Source of the DNA: Cristatella mucedo
Lineage: Eukaryota; Bryozoa; Phylactolaemata; Cristatellidae
NCBI GenBank assembly: GCA_009760855.2
Contig: WPIO01000138.1
Span: 1 to 64,000, forward strand
Direction of reading: 5' to 3'
Length of the DNA stretch: 64,000 nt
The notes below the pieces were generated by a model, which saw only the letters and a program-made list of their open reading frames with translations, ran no database searches and was not told the origin of the DNA. Below are positions 46,013-58,515 of this stretch, piece by piece (the first letter of the stretch is position 1; each line of letters starts with the position of its first letter). Position numbers and translations under genes: made by a program.

Positions 46013-46228
46013 TTGGTAAAGCCCACCCAAGGTTTCATTGTTGTCTCTGAATTAAGTTTCTGGATGTTTGAATCCTTCTCAATTAGCAACAAATTAAGCT
46101 TCTACCCTAGGCAAGCTGATGTAAAACGCTTTGCAGATGCCTGTTCACCGGCATTAGTTAGCACAAACCGATCTTCAAGGAAACAGAACTTGTGCACAGG
46201 CTATTCATCTGCGAACCTTGATAGATGA
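46013..46228 (+). CDS. Open frame conserved between palindrome arms
   Basis: 71 codons with SELSFWMFES, QADVKRFADA and ALVSTNRSSRK, ending in TGA. The counterpart at 60871-61086 (minus strand) has the same length, no indel and the same stop position, with about 89 percent nucleotide identity. One codon there is TAA and its start is CTG. The copy near 1310-1430 is degenerate. Absence of frameshifts over 216 bp hints at coding, but differences do not obviously favour silent sites. No known domain. Confidence 0.3.
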   Translation: MVKPTQGFIVVSELSFWMFESFSISNKLSFYPRQADVKRFADACSPALVSTNRSSRKQNLCTGYSSANLDR

Positions 46229-46769
46229 GTAATGCATAGTATTTATTGATTTAAGTATTCGAACATTAAAATTGCTATTGGCATGCAGTTTTTTGAAACA
46301 TATGTTAAGATGGAAGTGGCTGCAAGGTCAATCGATTGAAGGGAAGTTTGCACACCTAAAGACAGTGGTTATCTGAGGTATTCATTGATGTCAGACAAGT
46401 GGACTAAAACATTCAGTTTTCTTTGTGCTCATACAAGTGTTTCAAATGTATATTAAAGAGAAAGTGCTGTGCAGATTCTCCTTGGAAAGGTAGTCATACA
46501 ATATGGCATGATGCCTGTGTAGTTAACAAGAGAAAAATGTACTCATTTTCTTTAGTAAGGCACAACAATGATCAGTAGATCAGGTAAGCATTTCTTGTCC
46601 CAGCAGTTTCACTCTTCATACAAGAGACGCAACGAATACTACCCTGTTTTGACCAAGCAGCAGTGAACTGAGAAGTTCTGGTAGCCCAAATTCCATATGC
46701 TGCACACTGCTGATCTCCCAGTCGACCGGCGTCTCATAATTATTGAAGCTTCTCGTGGAAATATAAGCC

Positions 46770-46838
46770 CGTGCACAAAAAACAAGACATATGTAGTGAT
46801 CTCTATCCTCGTTGCGAACCAGAAAATTCCGCAATTCC
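46770..46838 (+). CDS. Cysteine-containing exon with conserved splice donor
   Basis: The frame reads VHKKQDICSDLYPRCEPENS and ends at CCA|GTAAGT (46839-46844). In the other arm (60327-60259) the same exon reads VHKKQDMCSDCYPCCGPVNS with the identical donor position. The exon may begin slightly upstream (KYK precedes in both). Conservation of the donor and of the KKQD-CSD-YP-C framework supports a real exon, probably of a gene upstream of the signal exon at 47380 or of an alternative transcript. Confidence 0.4.
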
Positions 46839-47379
46839 AGTAAGTTGTTTTTCTGAATCCTTGGGTGCACGTTTCGAATTCTGCTTGCCATTTACAAGTG
46901 ATCACAGGCGAGCCACGTCAAGCACGATCCTACTGACTATTTGCATGTCACTTCAAAGTATTGCATCACAGTTCCTGCTACATTCAACTGCTCTGCAAAG
47001 TTATAACGACGTCAATATGGTAAGTAGTGATATCTTAGAAATTGCACCTTATGTGAACACTATTATGGCTTATGCCACTGTAAAGTAAATGATTTCGTCC
47101 TTAAATTTTTGTAGATTTTCCTTTCTTTGTTTTACCTTGAGGTATCGTTTACCATGCAAGCCTGACTATCATGATCTGTGGTAATTAAATCGCTTTAACT
47201 GGTTTAGGCACTCTCAGTATATTTTTAACGAGTTATGCATGCTGGCTAGAAAAGATGATACTCCTTGATGTTCAAGCCTCTTAAATGGATGCCGCGCGCT
47301 ATCCCAGCTTGTTTTTCCTTGCATGGCGTCGCATTTGATGCTATCTACATCTAATTTGATGCTATTTATTGTAGACACA

Positions 47380-47915
47380 ATGAAGTTCCTTGCTGGTGCA
47401 GTGCTGCTTTGCCTTTTAATTGGTGCACTGACAGCAGATACCAAATCCGTTAGTAAAGGTGCTGCATGGTTTGGTTAAAGGCATTATATGTCGATTGTTT
47501 TCGATCCGTGTTTTCAGTGGGTGTGGTAATATGCTTACAGGCAGTAATATAGGAAGTCCGGCTGAGCAATGAAAAGGCTCATGTACTCAGGTTAGCTTTT
47601 TAAAATTGGTGTATTTATCAGAAGTCAGTGTGTCACACTTTAGTGAAAGAGCGTGCATTCATAATGACTAAGCTTTTTTCAATAATACCAGCGGAAGTCA
47701 GCAAGATTAAAATCAAAGTACGTGGCTGAACTCAGGGTACATTTTTAACACCTTTGTCTTAAGAAGGCACTGTTACATGCAGAGAATAAATGTACATGCG
47801 TCTCAGGTTTTACTTTGTTAAAACCTTACAACATTCCTCTTCGAAATGCAGAGAATCGTTTTTCTATTGCCCCTGCAGTTGCAAGATGTGGAAACCACCA
47901 ATGCAAATGCAGTAA
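47380..47915 (+). CDS. Small secreted protein gene, arm 1 copy (start codon intact)
   Basis: Exon 1 (47380-47448) encodes a 23-residue leader, MKFLAGAVLLCLLIGALTAD then three more residues, a textbook signal peptide, and ends at a GTTAGT donor. Exon 2 begins at 47553 after an AG and reads EVRLSNEKAHVL in phase 0; its far end differs from the other copies and soon meets a stop unless GTTAGC at 47591 is a donor. A further block (47844-47915) reads CRESFFYCPCSCKMW and ends in TAA at the same position as its counterpart in arm 2, although the acceptor AG there is not conserved. A 3' splice-like TATTGTAG lies 5 bp before the ATG. Only this of four copies keeps ATG. Function unknown; the complete exon chain is unresolved. 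Confidence 0.45.
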
Positions 47916-48457
47916 GGTCTATTTTGTTATCTAAATCCAAAAAATCAAATTTATATGACGTTAAAGTGAAGCATGAATCTCACGAAATATTTTTATACTT
48001 AAGACAGGTCTAATGCTCTAAATTGTTTGACTAACAACAGAAATCATCACAATTATCATATAGCAAGTCTAATTTATGTTTACGATATATTTGAAGGTCG
48101 TTTAGTGAGGGCTAAGGCGAACACGTTTCCCTTGATGACCATTCCTTCGTAATGAGAATCGTACAGAAATAAGTTATCAATTGTCCGTAATCAGAATGAA
48201 AATCTTCGTTCGATTAAAGTGACATCACAAATGACGGAGAAGAAGTTAGCATTGGTAGGCAAGCTTCCTAATCAATATAGGATGATAACTTTAAAGTGTT
48301 TAGAAGCATACAATTGTTCTTGATTTGTGGCAATACTGAATACCATTTTTGAGAAGCATTTCTTAACATTTACCCTTCATGTTTTCGTTTCAGCATTTAC
48401 AGTACAGTTTTCCAAAGGGGACTAAATCCTTGTTAATTATTTGGACTTGCGTTTCAG

Positions 48458-48541
48458 AGTGAACCACCCAGTTCTCGTTCCGTTGCTCACGGTGGACATT
48501 GTAGATACCTACACAGAGACACATTCTTAATTCAGTTTTAG
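48458..48541 (+). CDS. Terminal exon candidate, conserved stop in both arms
   Basis: After TTGCGTTTCAG, 27 codons read SEPPSSRSVAHGGHCRYL and then a short tail to TAG at 48539-48541. In arm 2 (55310-55227) the frame has the same length, reads SESPSSLSFAHGGHYRYL, and ends in TAG at the aligned position; its acceptor is TTTAAG. The AHGGH-RYL core and the coincident stop support a coding exon. It lies about 540 bp downstream of the previous block and may be an alternative 3' end or part of a second gene. Confidence 0.42.
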   Translation, partial: SEPPSSRSVAHGGHCRYLHRDTFLIQF

Positions 48542-49689
48542 CTTATTTCTTTACAAGAGCCAGGTTCAGATGTTCTGAGGTGTTATTGCTGTAATAGCCA
48601 AGGTTGTGTTGAATCACGTGAAGGCGAATTTTCTTTTTTTTCCCTGGTTGGAGTCTTAATCGAATTCTACGATATTTCGAACGACTGATGTAATCCTTGC
48701 ATTGACATTGTTTACCTATTCAGTGCCACGATGAATTTCCAGCTTAAATGTTTAAATCAGTGCGTTCCATGAAGCAAGTACAAATAAATAAGCTAATTAG
48801 TGGGTTTTTACAAGAAGATAATACAGCTTCGGAGCTTTTGCGACCTTTTATTTGAAATTGCTCAGGATTAAGTATAATTTTGGCCTAAGGCTGGCGTAAT
48901 CAACTTCAGTCAGAGGAACTGCAGAAAGCTAAAAGGAGTTGTAATCGTGTGCACAACCAAGTAGTTGGAACAAAAAGAGATTAGCGAATTTAGATTTTAT
49001 TTCGTTCTACAATGTAAGCTATTTAGACAAGTTACGTGTTTCCCGAGCCTTGCTATGAAATATTTAATAAGAAAATTTACCGTCATCACATAAGAAATTA
49101 CCACTAGTAATTGTCACGTTCGGGTGTCATATGTTATTACTGTAAAAACATACCGAATACCGCTTCTAAAGGTACTGAAAGTTTACTAGAACTGCAATGC
49201 ACAGTACGTGCAGTATGTTATTCGAATAAAAGCTACATTTCACTTGAACCTTCAAGGTAGACATCTCAATTTTTATAAAATAGCTTTTAAAGACTCTATC
49301 ATAGTGTTGGGATATAGTACACGTTCCTGCAAAAATAATAACCGTTTTCGTAGATCTGTGAAAACAGCTGAAATTAAATCACCTCCACAAGCATTGAGCA
49401 ATAAGAAATTGCCCTGTGCTGGACTCAGTAACGGGATCTGGGTCGCTATGTGCTAGCCCCCTAAGCCTGTGCCAGTTCCCACAGAAAATATCTGGCAGTG
49501 AATCTCTACCTGGGAGACTTTAGGTTTAGGATTTGTAAGAACTGCTGCCAGTGGACTGCGTGGTGAAATGCTTCAACTGACGACAGTGGTAAAACTTCAG
49601 TGAAAGCATAAACAATGCTTTTAAAGGTCGTCTGACAATCGACATAAAAGACGAGCCAATGTTTGTAAGCATATTTTAAACAAAAGAAG

Positions 49690-50300
49690 TTAACTTTGCT
49701 CGGGATGAATAGTAGGCATCTAAACAAACCCAATAGAATTATAATATTGATCTAGTATTGAATTTTTAAATTCCGATAGCCAAATTACAGGTAAGATTAA
49801 TCCATAGTGCTCACATGTGTATGTAGGCAGCAAATAATTTCAACCCTCACGATGTATTTTTTTAGGCTTAAATCAGTCATTTATTGCTGAGCCGAAGTGT
49901 TGGAGCATAATTTACGGTAATTGATGTGATTCATTTGATGAGTTGATTCTGGTAAGAAATTGACATGAAAATAGGCAACAGCTTGTGACACGAGCATCAG
50001 TACAGGCGATTGGTAGCAGTGCAATAAGAGTGAAACTGCTGGGTGGCTACAATACATGAATGGCTGTAGTGATTCTTAGCTGCCGAGCTTTCAGGATACA
50101 CGTGGATCTCTACAGGCTTTGACTGTATCTAAATTAGTTATAGGCTCATGTAGTGTAATTGCTGGCAGATTGTTAACGAAGTAGTAGCTTTTTAAAGAAA
50201 CTAGCCCAAAAAAATGCGAAGTTCTAGACTATAATGATGATTACATCAGCATCTTGATATTCACGGTGAAGTATAACAATCACTTCTGCTGATGAAAATC
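49690..50300. other. Palindrome spacer without recognised genes
   Basis: Single-copy DNA between the inner end of arm 1 and the SINE2 copy. I see no exon or known repeat. It appears only on the arm 1 side; on the arm 2 side the arm abuts the LINE A tail directly. Confidence 0.45.
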
Positions 50301-50465
50301 AGTAAATAAAGAAATCCTAGCGTATTTAACCTCTTTTGGTATAGCTAGGGAAGAGCCTTTACGGCTATTTTTACTGCAAGCCGTGGCGATAAGGAATCGC
50401 CCACCAAAGGAATCGAACCCACGACCTCGGGACCAAGTTCGTGAAAGCAACCACCATTCTCACCT
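50301..50465 (-). mobile_element. SINE2 copy cut by LINE A
   Basis: The minus strand has the B box GTGGGTTCGATTCC, the body GCCACGGCTTGCAGT and AAAGGCTCTTCCC. It lacks the terminal GTGCCATCACGGC tRNA head of the other copies, being joined at 50465 to the first base of LINE A. Confidence 0.75.
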
Positions 50466-53400
50466 CCTGACATAGAGCGCTCTAAAGTGAGTTCGTTGCC
50501 AAATTCTTCCGAAAACCGAAGTTCTTGCGAACGTCGTGTACGGAAACGATGCAGCTAAGACAAGTTCAAAGTTATTCTGATTGTTATTCGACCGTAGCCC
50601 ATGCAAAATTACGTGCCTATGGATATCTAAACGCTTACCATTTTGGGTTGCTGGGCCTCCCATTTCGGCGGCTGCCTTAGCAAAGCTGGGGGCTGCCTTA
50701 GCTACGCCGGCAGCTAGTAACCTGCATTTAAGTTACAATCGTCAGAAGCTGTTATCGCTTTGTCATCGTAGATCAAATGCATTCCTAGATAATTATGTTG
50801 TCAATTAGATTCTAGAACTATGCATTAATAAAAGAAAAGCACCCTGTAGCCACCAGGGTGGCCGGAACCACCAGGTCAGACCCCGATCGGTGGGCGAAAA
50901 CTGTGAACTCGATATCACTCGTTTGGTATTCCTAGCATTGTCTCGAACCGCTCGGAACAATCCCCCATGCTTTACTGCAAATCACTTAAACTTAGTGGTC
51001 ATCAGGCCTGTTGTAACTCCATCGGCCAAACTTAAGGCTTGCCTTTGGAATCCTCGTTCATTGTGCAATAAACCTCTGATAATAAGCGACCTTATTTCTG
51101 AAAATGGTATTGACCTGCTCGCTCTAACTGAAACCTGACTAAAATCGATAAACTGCTTTACAATTAAAGACGCAACCTTATCTGGTTTCACGCTCTGTCA
51201 CATCCCAAGATCAGTCAAAACTGGAGGTGGAGTGGCTATTACCGCACCCTAGAAATTCAACTTCAAGTTATTTGCTGTACCCTCTAAGCAGTCTTTTGAA
51301 TAAATTGTCTTGGTCTCATCCGAATACAAGCTACCAATAGTGGCAGTAGTCTATCACCCACTGGGTACCAAGTCCTTCTTTATCTCAGATTTCTCCGATC
51401 TCATTTCAATTCTGTGTGCAAGAAATCGATCCTTCCTCGTTATGGATGATTTCAACGTTCACTTTGATAACGTATGTGACGCTTTCAGCACCAAATTTCA
51501 TGCCTTGCCTGACTCATTGTCTCTTGTGGCTCATGTGCATGGCCCTACTCACATCAAGGGTCACACAATCGACCAGATTTTCTCATACAACTGCACTTTG
51601 TCATCACCAATCATAAACGAATCTTGCTTGTCTGACCACATGCAGATCTCATTCGATCTACAGTTTGTGCCCAAGAACTCCTCTAAAATAACCTGTGAAT
51701 CGCGAAATCTCAAGGCACTTGACATCGATGCAGTCCGTGCGAGAATATCAGCTACACCACTGCTGCTCACTCCTCCCTCCAATCTGTCAACATTGGTAGA
51801 TAGCTACAACTCAACACTAGCAGACACGCTCGACGAGTTTGCACCTCTGACAAAGCACACTGTGCGACCCTGCCCAGACGGCCTACGGTTTACCACGGAC
51901 ATTAAATTAGCCAGGTCTACTAAGCGAAAGATTAAAAAAGCGGACAAACGACACGGACTGACTGTCCATCGACAGGCATGTGATTACTACTGTAGGTCGT
52001 ACCAATCGATCCTAGCACCAGCCAATTCTAGCTTCTATAGAAAAATTGTTGAATCACATATGCACAATCCAAAAATGCTGATGTCGACGATAAACCATCT
52101 GCCTAACCACTCCCGGATTAGCTCCTTACCTGATGATCCATGTGATGATCTAGCCCATCGCTTCTCTCGATTCTTTGTGCAGAAGATAGATAAGATCAGG
52201 GAGTCCATCCCTGCGAAGACAACACCACACCTAGAATGCTGTTCCCCGAGTTTTGGCTGCACCAAAATGTCTACATTTAAGGAGGTCACTTGTGTTTTAG
52301 TCCTAAAGTTCGTATCCCAATCAAAGAAGACAGCACCTTCTCTGGACAGCACGTTCTCTGGACCCGATCCCCCACTGTCCTGCTCATACGTTGCATTGAT
52401 CTGCTGCTGCCATGCATTACTAACATCATTAACATGTCAATAGCCTACGGTCATGTCCCAGCACCTTTCAAAAAGCTGTAGTCAGGCCACTTCTACAGGA
52501 AGCGACAATAGAACAAGAGAATTTAAGCGACTACCGCCCAGACTCCCTTCTACCATTCCCATCAAAGAAACTGGAACTGGTCGTCTCAGACCAGCACGAC
52601 TCATATATTGAAACTTCATACCTTGCTTGGAAGTTATAGTCTGGCATTAGTGCTAATCACTCCAAAGAGTCAGCATTGCTTAAGGTATACAACGACCTAC
52701 TTAGGAATGCAGACATGGGTAGATGGTGTATGTTTTTTTTGGCTCGATCATTCGGCAGCTTTTGCTACCACTGATCACAACGTTCTTCTAGAGCGCCTCT
52801 CATCTCGTCTGGGCACCACTGGCACTGATTTGCAGTGGTTCAGGTGCTATGTCTGTGGGAGACTCCAAAGTATTGTCGTGAATGAACAAACATCATCTGA
52901 GGTACAACTGAAATATGGGGTACCTTAGGGCTCCGTTCTATGTCTGGTTCTTTTCTCGGTTTATACTCTCCCTCTTGCTGATGTGATTGCCAAGCACAAT
53001 CTAGGCTTTCATTTCGATGTGGATGACATTCAGTTGTACCTTTGCTTTGAACACTCCCAGCTTTCGAGCACCTCAAATTCTCTAAACTCACTTGCTGCAT
53101 GCATTGATGACATCCGCACATGGATGGCAGCAAATTTTCTAAAACTATACGATGATAAAACTAACTTACTAGTTATGGGCAAACCCAGTGTGATCCAGAG
53201 ATTGGAAAGGCTGACTCACAAAATTTGCTCTGCAAGCATATCTTCAGTTGAATCAGCTTGAAATCTAGGTGTCATATTCCAAAGCGACCTCTCGTTAGAC
53301 GACCGTATCAGCTCCACAGTCAAATCCGCCTATTTTCAGCTTCATAACATTGCTAAAATTTGGGCTTGTTTAGATAAAGATACCACGTCAAAGTTGGTCC

Positions 53401-54121
53401 ATGCATTCGTGACATCCCGTCTCGACTTCTGCAACTCACTGCTTACTGGCCTACCAGCATGTGCGATCAGGCGTTTTCAGCTACTGCAAAACACTGCAGC
53501 TAGGCTTGTCTGTCGTGAGCATCTCAGTTGCCACATTACTCCACTTCTCGCCAACCTGCACTGGCTACCAGTCAAGTAACGGATTGACTTCAAGGTTATG
53601 TCGCTCACTTTTAGGTCCCTTCATTCTATCGCTTCAGCCTATCTGTCAGATATACTACCCCATTAGGCCAAGCATCGTTCCACCCGATTTTCGGAATCCA
53701 ACAGTCTAGAAATGCCTCATACAAACTTTAAATCCTTTGGAGACCGTGCATTTAGTTCATATGCTCCCAAAGCCTGGAACTATCTCCCGACCTGCGTCAG
53801 AACATCCCCTGACCTGACCACATTTAAAAGGAACCTAAAAACACACCTATGTAGGACAACATTTAGTGGATCCCTGTGATTCGTCCTTGATGTGCTTATG
53901 CGTGCTGACACTGTGCATGCTGCCACTAACCACATTTACATGCTGACCCGATGAATTTCATCCGTAACCATATTATTAATTTTGTTCGTTTTTTCAAGCA
54001 TGATTTTACTTACCATTCCATTGCATTTCACTTTCCAGCAAATATAAAGCACCTACAGAGACATTAAGTTGTCTGAGGGTCATTATTAAGTGAATTATTG
54101 TTGCTATTATTATTATTATTT
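50466..54121 (+). mobile_element. LINE A, most complete copy (3.66 kb)
   Basis: 5' region 50466-50980 (shared start CCTGACATAGAGCGCTC with 30136). APE-type endonuclease about 50990-51900: LKACLWNPRSLCNK, LLALTET (catalytic Glu), MDDFNVHFDN and LSDHMQISF (catalytic Asp-His). Linker about 52060-52210. RT about 52260-53600: SIAYGHVPAPFKK, WLDHSAAFATTDH (motif A), the YGVP-stop-GSVL motif B, the catalytic box at 53016-53027 reading DVDD instead of YADD, then DFCNSLLTGLPACAIR. 3' UTR 53880-54090 with a terminal ATT tail. No separate ORF1 seen. It lies at the centre of the palindrome. Confidence 0.95.
51310..52443 (+). pseudogene. LINE A endonuclease and linker frame
   Basis: This 377-codon frame is the longest open stretch of LINE A. 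It starts inside the endonuclease, three in-frame stops downstream of the true N-terminal part (stops at about 51136, 51250 and 51301). It contains the DDFNVH active-site block, DQIFSYN, SDHMQ and the linker KMLMSTINHLPNHSRISSL. The frame is lost at about 52250, where the RT start continues in another frame (52290-52481). The protein would nick target DNA and prime reverse transcription; this copy cannot make it. Confidence 0.85.
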
Positions 54122-55226
54122 CGTTTTGCAAATGTTTGCAGATATCGGCTCCTCTTTTATGGCGATTGTCAGACGACCTTTAAAAGCATTGTTTACGCTT
54201 TATCTGAAGTGTTACCACTGCCCTCAAATAAAGAATTCCACCAGTCAGTCTGATGGCAACAGTTCGTGCAAATTCTAACCAAAACGTCTCTCACTCAGAG
54301 ATTCACTGCCAGATATTTTCCTGTGGGAACTGGCACCGGTTTAGGGAGCTCGCACATAATGACCCTGATCCTGTAACTGAGTCCAGCATGGGAAATTCTC
54401 TGATGCTCACTGCTTGTGGAAGTGATAACATTTCAGGTTTTTGCACAGATCTAGGTAACAGGTCCCCTTATTCGCTAGCAATTTTACTACATCTTAAAAC
54501 TACGATAAAGTCTTTAAAACTCATTTTACACTATTGAAAAGTCAATAATTACGGTTCTAGGGAAAAACTGTAGCATCTACTCGAATTACTCACTGCACGA
54601 GCTGTGCAATACAGTTCTATTAAACTTGTACTAACTTTAAAAGCGGTATTGCAAGTGATTGTAGAGTATATTTGGCACCCGAATGTGACAACTAATTTGG
54701 TTACTTTTGATTTGATTAACGTCAATTTTCCTAATGCATGTATGTAACATGTCAAAGGCTTAAATTGTGGAAATTTAAGGAATCGAAATTCACAAATCTC
54801 ATTTTGTTCCATCTACTTTGTAGTGAAAACGAGTACAATTTTTTCTGCAGTTCATCTGAGGGAAGTTAAATACGCCAGCCTAATGCCACAAATTAGACCT
54901 AATCTTGAGAAATTACAAATAGAATGTCGCGAAAACTACGAAACTTATTTATCAGCTCTGTAAAACTCACTTATTAAGTTTTTTATTGACTTGCTTAATG
55001 GAACCCACTAATGGAAATAATTAGGCTGAAAATTCATCGTGGCACTGTCAAGGTAAACAATGTCAATGCAGGAATTATATCATTCGTTTGAAATATCGTA
55101 GAATTCGATTCGGACTCCAACCAGGTAAGCGAAAGGAAATTGTACTTCATGTGATTCCAAGCTAACTTGGCTATTACAGCGATAGCACTTCCGAGCAGCT
55201 GAACCTGGCTCTTGTAAAGAAATAAG

Positions 55227-55310
55227 CTAAAACGGAATGCGAAATGTTTCTCTGATTAGGTATCTATAATGTCCACCATGAGCAAAGGAAAGAGAACTGG
55301 GTGATTCACT
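55227..55310 (-). pseudogene. Arm 2 copy of the terminal AHGGH exon
   Basis: 27 codons with the SESPSSLSFAHGGHYRYL core and TAG at 55227-55229, aligned without gaps to 48458-48541. The acceptor is TTTAAG. The host gene is split from this exon by the 3.2-kb LINE B insertion, so this copy is unlikely to be expressed normally. Confidence 0.4.
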
Positions 55311-56785
55311 CTTAAATGCAAGTCGAAAGTAATAACAAGGATGTAGCTCGGCTATCTAACCTACGACTCGTAAGTTTAAAGCTCTGAATAGTACTTGTTG
55401 CAGTAGCAGCCCACCCGCCACTGCCCAGCACGTTGTGAAACGTCGGCCGACGGCCGTTACCGAGGTACAATTCAATTTCCAAGAGCCAGCGTCCGCCGGG
55501 CCGGAAGCAAATGGTAGATAGTACAAGCCACTTCATCGCCGTCGCCCAGTTGTTGGACAGCCTCTTAAATTCCGCCTACTCAATGTCCGCTCCCTAAAAA
55601 CCAAGGGGTTACTTATCCGCGATCAGGTGGGCCAGGAGAAGCGAGATGCATTTCTACTTACCGAAACCTGGATGATGCCTTGATCCAGTAGCTTTATTTC
55701 CGAGACCACCCCACCCATGTTCTCATTTTATCAGTCCATGCGTTCTAACAGGTTGGTGGCTGGGTTGCAATTGTTGTTCGCGATTCGTTTTACTATAAAA
55801 TATGCAGTTTCTCGCATGAGTCGTCGTTTGAATCGGTTGCTATCAGGTCTTCGTCAAAGACAATGCCTCTCACTGTTGTGATATACCAGCATCCTTTTGG
55901 CGGTATAAACTTGCTTATGGAGGAGTTTTCAGAGTTTCTTGCTAAAATATTTGTGAGTGACAGGCCGTTACTTATTGTAGGAGACTGCAATATTCACGTT
56001 GACAACCCTAGCAACAGCCATGTATACTCATTTCTTGACTGTCTGGAGAATTTTGGTTTGGCCCAAAGTGTAATCAGAGCACCCACATCGGTGGCCACAT
56101 TCTAGATCTCGTGATCACCAAGGATGTCTTCCCCACTTACCGTGTGGTGTGCCCACTGACCGTATCAGATCATTGTTCGGTTTCGTTTACTGTTCCGACT
56201 CCCTCGTACGTACAGGGCAATGCCGAATTTGCCAAACGACGTAACTTACAAAGCATTGACGTGAACAAGTTTTTGTAATCTGTTTGTGATGCAGGTCTTC
56301 TTGATCTGCATTCAGACTCGACCGGCAGTCTCGATACCCTCACTGATGCGATGAACATGACACTCAGGAGTGCTCTTGACCATCATGCTCCCGTTCGCTC
56401 TATCCGTGTTCAAAGTCGTCGAGATTATTTTCAATTTACAAAAAGCTGCGTGAGATGTGCCGGGTTAAGCACATGCTAGTACGTCGTTTCAAGAAATCGG
56501 GGTCTGAGGCAGATCTAGTCAGATTTAAAGACTTCCTTCGAGTTTACACCCGAAAGCATAAACAACCAGGGCTTCTTTTTTAATTAAATAGCTGAATTAC
56601 TGAGAGTCGGACACTAAACAGATTTATACGACAGTAAACCATTTACTGGCCAATGCTGTGAGGTCTGACTCCCCAGATATTAAGGGCTCAGCCGAAAAGT
56701 TGCAGCCTTCTTTACTGAAAAAATTGTACACATTCATGCCTCCATTGGGCCCCCTCCGACCACAGCAATCGCCATTCCTCAACCT

Positions 56786-57496
56786 GTGACCTTCCTTAAA
56801 AGGTTCTCCGATGTTTCTGCCTGCGATGTGGCTGCCTTAATGAGGTCTAGCAAAAAGAGCTCGTCTTCTGATGACCCTATACCTTCATCTCTGTGGTCTT
56901 CACTGGCAGACCAACTTAGCCCTTCCTTAACCAAAATTTTTAATGCTTCTTTAGGAAAAGGGGTCGTCCCCAAGTCCTTCAAATCGGCAATCGTTAGACC
57001 TATTCTTAAAAAGCCTGGATCAGACACAATGGTCCTAGCAAACTTTCGTCCAGTTTCCCTTCTTCCGTTCTTAAAAAAGATTCTCGAAAAAATTGTTGCT
57101 ACGCAGCTAGTTGAACATATTGAAAACATTGGAATGTCAGAAACATTTCTATCAGTGTTCAAGAGGCAGCACTCTACTGAAACTACTCTCCTCCGTCTTA
57201 ACAATCACATTCTACGTGGCAACGACGACAGGAATGTCACTGCCCTAGCTCTGCTAGATCTGTCTGCTGCATTCGACACCATTGATCACGAAGTTATGCT
57301 TGAACGAATGAGAACAACGATCGGTCTTGCAGACGAAGCACTGGCGTGGTTTAAATCGTACTTGTCTGATCGTGTTCAATCCGTGTCGTGTGGGGGTCAG
57401 GTCTCAGACACGAGAAGGGTCACCTGTGGAGTCCCTCAAGGGTCTGTACTTGGTCCCTTGCTATTCTCCATGTATACACAACCTTTGGGAAAGTGA
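56786..57496 (+). pseudogene. LINE B reverse transcriptase, N-terminal two thirds
   Basis: 236 codons containing RT fingers and palm motifs: AIVRPILKKPGS, ANFRPVSLLPFL, RQHSTETTLLRL, LLDLSAAFDTIDH with the first catalytic Asp, and GVPQGSVLGP. The frame ends at TGA shortly before the YADD box, which continues in another frame. RT copies LINE RNA into DNA at the nicked target. Confidence 0.9.
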
Positions 57497-58515
57497 TTAA
57501 GGGCCATGGAATAGGATATCACTTCTATGCTGACGATACTCAGTTGTATTTGTCATTTGAACCGTCGGAATCTGCAGCAGCAACTGAGAAACTGAATGCT
57601 TGCCTTGCCGATATTCGATCCTGGATGTCAGAAAACTTCCTGAAATTAAATGACGATAAAACCGAACTGCTGCTAATAGGACACCCTAGGCCTGTTGCTG
57701 GATTAAAAGGCTTTGCTCTTCTAATAGGTGATGATATTGTGCGACCTTCACCACGTGCTCGTAATCTAGGTGTCGTGTTTGACAGCTGCCTCGATTTCAA
57801 AAGCTTCTATGAGAAGACTGCCATTACAGGTAGCCATCACATCCGATCCCTAAGAAAGATTAGGAGCAGTCTCCCACAGTGGCTTGTAAAATATGTAACT
57901 AGCTCTTTAGTTCTGTCTCGGCTTGATTATTGTAATTCCCTCTTGGCTGGGCTGCCAATTAAAGCTATTATGCCACTACAGCAGACTATGAATATGGCTG
58001 CAAGGCTGGTCTTCAAGTCCCAGTGGTGTGAGCACGTGTCTCCTTTGCCGAAATAGCTAGGATGGTGGCCGGCTGAGCAAAGGAGATAGAGCAAAGTTCT
58101 TACCCTGACCCACAAGGCCCGCCACGGCTTGGCTCCTTCGTACCTAGCTGAACTGCTAAATCAGTTTCAGCCTGTTCGTTCCCTCAGGTCCTGCATAGAC
58201 AATAAATTAGCTGTGCCATTCCTCAGCCTTATGACATTTGGCGACAGAAGCTTAAGCTCTGCCGGTCCTAGACTGTGGACCTTGCTTCCATATATCTTGA
58301 ACAACGACAACTACTCTCCTACTGCCGACTATGGCACATCTTTTTCAGCGGTCCTGAGCTGCTACTTCTATGCTACTCACTACCTCAATTGCTCTCCTGA
58401 CTCTGCTATGCTTCCCACTTTCTCTTTGTGGCGTGACACGAAGTCGGTTGGCTACCGAATGCGTACCGAAAGCCGCTTAGGCTGTGAGTGGGCTATAGAA
58501 AACTCTCCTACCTAA
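57497..58515 (+). pseudogene. LINE B reverse transcriptase, catalytic box and C-terminal domain
   Basis: It continues the RT in a second frame: FYADDTQLYLSF, WMSENFLKLNDDKTELLLIG, RARNLGVVFDSCLDFK, LDYCNSLLAGLPIKAIM. Stops at about 58054 and 58087 precede the C-terminal segment (58129-58515: SSAGPRLWTLLP, SPTADYGTSFSAVLSCYF). The intact YADD and long frames make this the youngest-looking RT in the window. Confidence 0.9.

Noticed and set aside
46616-46891. 91-codon minus-strand frame (VDWEISSVQH) partly matched at 1957-2244
   Set aside because: Similar residues appear in two copies, but the arm 2 version has stops, and the opposite strand carries an exon-like frame with a conserved GTAAGT donor, which explains the locus better.
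50466-54121. Endogenous retrovirus or LTR retrotransposon
   Set aside because: There are no long terminal repeats, no primer-binding site, no protease or integrase; the APE-type endonuclease before RT and the microsatellite tail define a non-LTR element.
57540-57800. 86-codon minus-strand frame and similar antisense frames over LINE B
   Set aside because: Shadows of the RT gene on the other strand.
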